Below are positions 60,201 through 64,000 of a stretch of 64,000 nucleotides of DNA, in pieces. Numbering within the stretch: the first letter of the stretch is position 1; the number at the start of each line of letters is the position of its first letter. The stretch lies in assembly GCA_029204225.1 (NCBI GenBank), contig CM055111.1, positions 1,136,453-1,200,452 of the forward strand. The letters are read 5' to 3'. The stretch is from Diphasiastrum complanatum (Eukaryota; Streptophyta; Lycopodiopsida; Lycopodiales; Lycopodiaceae). The position numbers were made by a program, and so were the translations under genes. The notes beneath the pieces are model-generated. The model saw nothing but the letters and a program-made list of their open reading frames with translations, had not been told where the DNA came from and did not search any database.

Positions 60201-61576
60201 CTACATGGTGTAGTCATCCACATGCATATTTAAAATTGTTGTAAGTGTTCCAAATTTTGGGGTGCTATGTTGAAAGCATTTCTGCATTCTAAAGCTATGC
60301 ACCTCTATAATGACAGAGGTGCACATTAGATTCAATCATTTTATACGATTTTGCTCCCATCGTACAACAATGCTTGGGTTTTCATAGCATTCTAACCAGT
60401 TTGAAGATAAGATGCAATAAATTTTGAGGGCCTTGTTGGGAATGAACAACACCAAAGTCAATCAGCTTGACGTATATGTATGCAAGTCAATTTCAACCAA
60501 AAAGAACTCCAAGAAAGAGTATACAGACTTTGATTAAAATCCACGGCAGTACTCGAACATAACATAAAAGAAGTGTAATTATTAATAGCACAAGCATAAA
60601 AATGCATACACATCAGCTCTTATGGATTTGTATACGGACCAACTTACTCTATCTTATCATTTTTTTCAAGTCAAGGCCAATAGGCCATGAAGGCTAAAAT
60701 TTTGAAACCCAAAAATAGGTCATATCCCAATTTGTGCTTTCTATGAAGAAATCTGAATCAGAACAAGTTTGATTTGATACCCTCCTTCACTCGTGCTTCT
60801 GTTTCCAAGAGCAAAAGGGAAGTTCTGACAGTACTAGCTAAAGCTAATTTGAACAGTGAATTTTTCAAAGCAACTCCAGATGAACTTGCATAAAAGAGTC
60901 TGTCAACTTTGGAGCAACCATGATATAAATTCAATCTAAAAAGTATTAGTATTTAAAAGTAGTAATATTCCAATGTAGAAGACCCAAATTGATGCAAAAA
61001 TAATGAAGATGCAAAAACAGATATCACAAACCACCAAACAAACATTCCAAAAACAAGAGTAAGACAAAAAATTGAATGCCATCTGGGATATTCCAATCTC
61101 AATATCTTAAATGTACATCTATTGAAGCCTTGCATGGTGTAGCAATTGAAAATATTCATAGTGGGGCAGATGAGAAAAATTCCTCTAGTGCTGAATATGA
61201 GGTGCACCCTATCCTGATCCTGTTGTGACCACCGATTCCAATTTGTTAACCCAGTGTGCTTAACCTTCAAGCCTAAAATGAATAGCCCCGAATCATAGCC
61301 ATCAAAATAATGTCTCAAGCTGTTGATGACATTTCAATGAAGCAGGTTGAGTCAACATGCAGGACAGACATAACCTGACAGACTCTACCACCTTTTATCA
61401 AGTGATTAGTAGGATTCAGAGTCTAACGCTTTCTGGTAGAGAGGTTGTCTCCAAGGTTGACAGAATTAAGGTAGGTATTGGAATCATATTAAGCAGATCG
61501 GTTTCCCTCTTTGAGATATTTGTGATTGATTGCTGCAAAAAACTGACATGGATGAAACACAGCAAGTAAATTCCCA
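60201..61576. other. Intergenic and probably 3' UTR of the RING-H2 gene
   Basis: No frame of interest. The part just below 61577 would be the 3' UTR of the minus-strand RING-H2 gene. Confidence 0.4.
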
Positions 61577-61910
61577 TTAAACATTGGCTACACCATCCAC
61601 TACTTCTGAAAAAACTGCATTTCCATCTGAACCTCCACTAGTTCCAGACCGAGCTGCCTCATTGGGTTCAGAAGTCTCTGCCCGAATATTGTTCTCTGCT
61701 CCAGGTAAATCAGTTGGTCCAACTGGTTGACAAATAGAAGAATTGATTGGGACGACCTTCCTAGTTACAATAAGTGTACTTCGGCAAATCGGGCAAGTGG
61801 AATTACTGCGAATCCATTCATCAATGCAGTCCAAGTGGAAACAATGACCGCAAACAGGCAACTGTCGCAAATTTTCATTGGGTTCAAAATTATTCAGACA
61901 TACAGGACAT
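61577..61910 (-). CDS. RING-H2 ubiquitin ligase, last exon
   Basis: RING-H2 proteins are E3 ubiquitin ligases that recruit E2 enzymes through a C3H2C3 zinc domain. The exon encodes CPVCLNNFEPNENLRQLP, then CGHCFHLDCIDEWI and CPICR, giving all eight metal ligands (C-x2-C, C-x-H-x2-H, C-x2-C) with the Trp that contacts E2. About 65 residues of acidic, Ser/Gly-rich tail follow to the stop TAA (61579-61577). It starts after a clear acceptor (TGTTGCTGTGCAG/A) with a CTAAC branch-point match 20-30 bp upstream, so it is a 3' terminal exon. The domain sits at the protein C-terminus, as in several membrane-anchored plant RING-H2 groups. Upstream exons must lie to the right, but I could not identify them inside the window. 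Confidence 0.8.
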
Positions 61911-63090
61911 CTGCACAGCAACACCTCCTCGCCAACATGTTAGTATATCACAATGGGATATTGAAAGAAGAAAGAAAGGTGGCATGACCAAAGCTTTTCA
62001 AAGGCCCTGCTTCCAATACATGTTAAAAGATACGAACATTGATAATAAGATGAAAAGCCTCTTGAAAAAAAATTAGATCAACCATCAACAATTGCTACCA
62101 GCAAATGGAATTAACTTATGAAAACCACGTGCAAACTTAACAAACAATATGGTACAACAGCAATAGCACATTATATCAGCCTTAGTAGAATACACGTGTT
62201 TATAATGTCTGCAGACATGGACACAAACCAAGTCAGGTGACAGTTACTAGTATCTTTGTGACAGTTTATTAGCTCAAATCAACAAGAAACACATATACTA
62301 GAACAATTACTTTATCAACTGGCATACAGCAGTAATATAACCAAAGTAAAAGTAAGCCAAATGTATGCACTTCAATATGGAACATAGCATGTCCACTGGT
62401 TTTTTTAAATGCTTGAACATAATCTTTTGAGACTGCCTAAAACATGAGGTATGGAGGGGCCACCACTACAATGCCCACGGGTCACTCAAGCATTCCAAAA
62501 GGTTCATTACAAGAATGGAGTTCTTTGACGACACTATGTAGCCTCCAGCAAGTGGTGAATAGCACATTTAAAACTGCACAGGAAATAACAGCTCAATTCA
62601 AATTCAGAATAATTTTTCAATCTGTTTGATTTTTTAAATTGTGGTAACTCTGATGAGGCTAAAGTCCTTCATTGGTGTTAAATAATATTCACAGTTGGAA
62701 TCATAGTTTTTGGGAGATGCTTCACACTATAAAAACATATACCCCTTAAGGAGGAAACATGAACCGAACATACTGCATACAGAAAAGACGGAAAAGACAC
62801 CATTACTCTGATTAATATCCTGAAAATTTGTTGCAATAAATTTCTTGGAGAGGAGAATAAATGGGAGGAAGAGTGAGAAGCTGAAGTGGAAGAGCAAAAG
62901 GCCCTCAAACATAAATAAAAGTTGTTAAAAAGTCACCAGCTTTACAATTGATCTTGCTCTTGTCTACGATGGGAGGAAAAATGTTTTCCCATATCATATT
63001 TTTAGAAACCTTTCCCCACCAGCCTTGTTAAAGAAATGAGTTTCCACATGAAAAAAAACCAAGAAACAAATCGTCACATAACTATGGCAT
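61911..63090 (-). other. Probable intron of the RING-H2 gene
   Basis: AT-rich, no recognisable exon. The intron leading to the last RING exon starts at 61911 and its donor was not located. Confidence 0.35.
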
Positions 63091-63097
63091 AGAATTA

Positions 63098-63335
63098 ATG
63101 AACCGTGGGCGGTTCACCACGGTTCTGAGAATCATACAGTTCTCAAACTTTTTTGGCCAAAACCATGGTGAACCGTGTAGTTATTAATTAATTAATTAAT
63201 TTTTTATTTATTTTTAGTTCATTTTTTATCAAACATTAATTAGTTAATTATTTATTTATTTATGATGAGCCACACCACCGCTCATGAACCGTCGTATGGT
63301 TCACCCCACGGTTCTGAGAACCGTGGGTACTATGA
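63098..63335. repeat. MITE-like element with ACCGTGG-rich ends
   Basis: Left end tgaaccgtgggcggttcacc-acggttctgaga; right end cggttctgagaaccgtggg. Both ends hold the palindromic aaccgtgg/ccacggtt words around an AT-rich centre with (ttaa)n. Confidence 0.5.
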
Positions 63336-63643
63336 ACTATGTTTTGAAGAAATCATATGTATCTCTTATTCTCTTCAATTCAAACTTGTCTCCCACATAA
63401 TGCCAAGTGCTTATTTTCCCTTGTATTTTGCAACCACCTTACATAGCAGAATTTAACTACGCTTGCCAAAGACTAAAATCTTCTATCAAAACTCTCATGT
63501 GGGCAGCCAATGAAGGATTGACACCTACCACTAGATTTTCTACTAGAATTCAGGTTGGACAGTCAGTGAGTCATCATCACATAACACTTAGACCTTCCTT
63601 ATGTGGACAACTATTGAGGTGTTGACACCTAACACCAAAAAAC

Positions 63644-63763
63644 TCTGCCAGAATGCTCGTGGACAGCCAATGACTGCCACATAGCACATGGATCTCTCAT
63701 GTGTGAGGTTGAGGTGCTATGTGGCAGTCAGTCATTGGCTGTCCACAGGAACATTCTGGCAGA
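63644..63763. repeat. Long hairpin, MITE or precursor-like
   Basis: The arm 63644-63687 (tctgccagaatgctcgtgga...) pairs with 63714-63763 with a few mismatches and one short insertion, leaving a loop of about 26 nt. Confidence 0.85.
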
Positions 63764-64000
63764 AAATTTAGTTTTCTAAAACTTCTATGAAAAAAATAGT
63801 GTTCCGGAAAAACCCTTTGAGGTCAGACCCTGGCCCTCAGGCTCCCACCCTCAGGTGAAGGCCCTCAAGCCAAGGCCTTCCCACAAGATAATTGCAAAAT
63901 GTTGTGGCAAATGCCCTTTGTCAACAAAGGGATGAACTCACAGATCAAAACGACAAAGTTAAGGCCATCACTGTAAAATGTATAGTCTTTAAATTTCAGC

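Noticed and set aside
62678-62912. Minus-strand frames as upstream exons of the RING-H2 gene
   Set aside because: Ser/Phe-rich readings in two overlapping frames, without convincing splice sites matched to the exon at 61910.

Overview
This window is nuclear DNA of a land plant, most likely a seed plant with a large, repeat-rich genome (a gymnosperm would fit, but the sequence does not prove it). The grounds are GT-AG introns with T-rich acceptors, an intronless VQ-motif gene, a plant-style RING-H2 exon, and about two thirds of the window made of decayed LTR retrotransposons, a LINE, MITE-like hairpins and long (GA)n tracts. There is no operon structure.

Layout. 1-5013: Ty1/copia element with one intact 1322-codon gag-pol frame and its 3' LTR; it sits inside the gag region of a decayed Ty3/gypsy element (5014-10728). 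10729-14190: LTR-like regulatory sequence, an unidentified broken frame and a coiled-coil gag-like frame. 14191-18080: 5' part of a minus-strand copia element of the same family as the first, inserted in an older copia RT relic. 20076-24864: complete LTR element (1.2-kb LTRs, PBS, PPT, 5-bp target duplication) with no recognisable coding capacity. 25331-27423: the clearest host gene, an intronless VQ-motif transcriptional regulator with a cluster of G-boxes upstream. 30463-35095: microsatellites, an ACATGC array, LTR-like repeats and a third copia fragment. 39699-44524: LINE remnants split by a tandem-repeat insertion, then alternating inverted repeats. 44525-58357: gypsy LTR pieces, two or three further copia fragments and a pair of inverted MITE-like repeats. 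61577-61910: last exon of a RING-H2 ubiquitin ligase gene on the minus strand.

The most unusual object is at 35539-37681 on the minus strand. It is a four-exon, disabled gene. Its first exon encodes a histone H3-like protein: an N-terminus almost identical to the H3 tail, an AT-hook and a diverged H3 fold. After an S/P/K-rich linker it continues into exons encoding a Ulp1/SENP-type (C48) cysteine protease. Splice sites and phases fit, and most of the disabling changes are C-to-T or G-to-A transitions and homopolymer indels. I know of no described H3-Ulp1 fusion. Direct repeats of about 90 bp lie both upstream of the gene and in one intron, which could point to mobility.

The genes do not form a pathway. 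The window reads as a few host genes (VQ, RING-H2, perhaps one or two isolated exons) spread through nested mobile elements.
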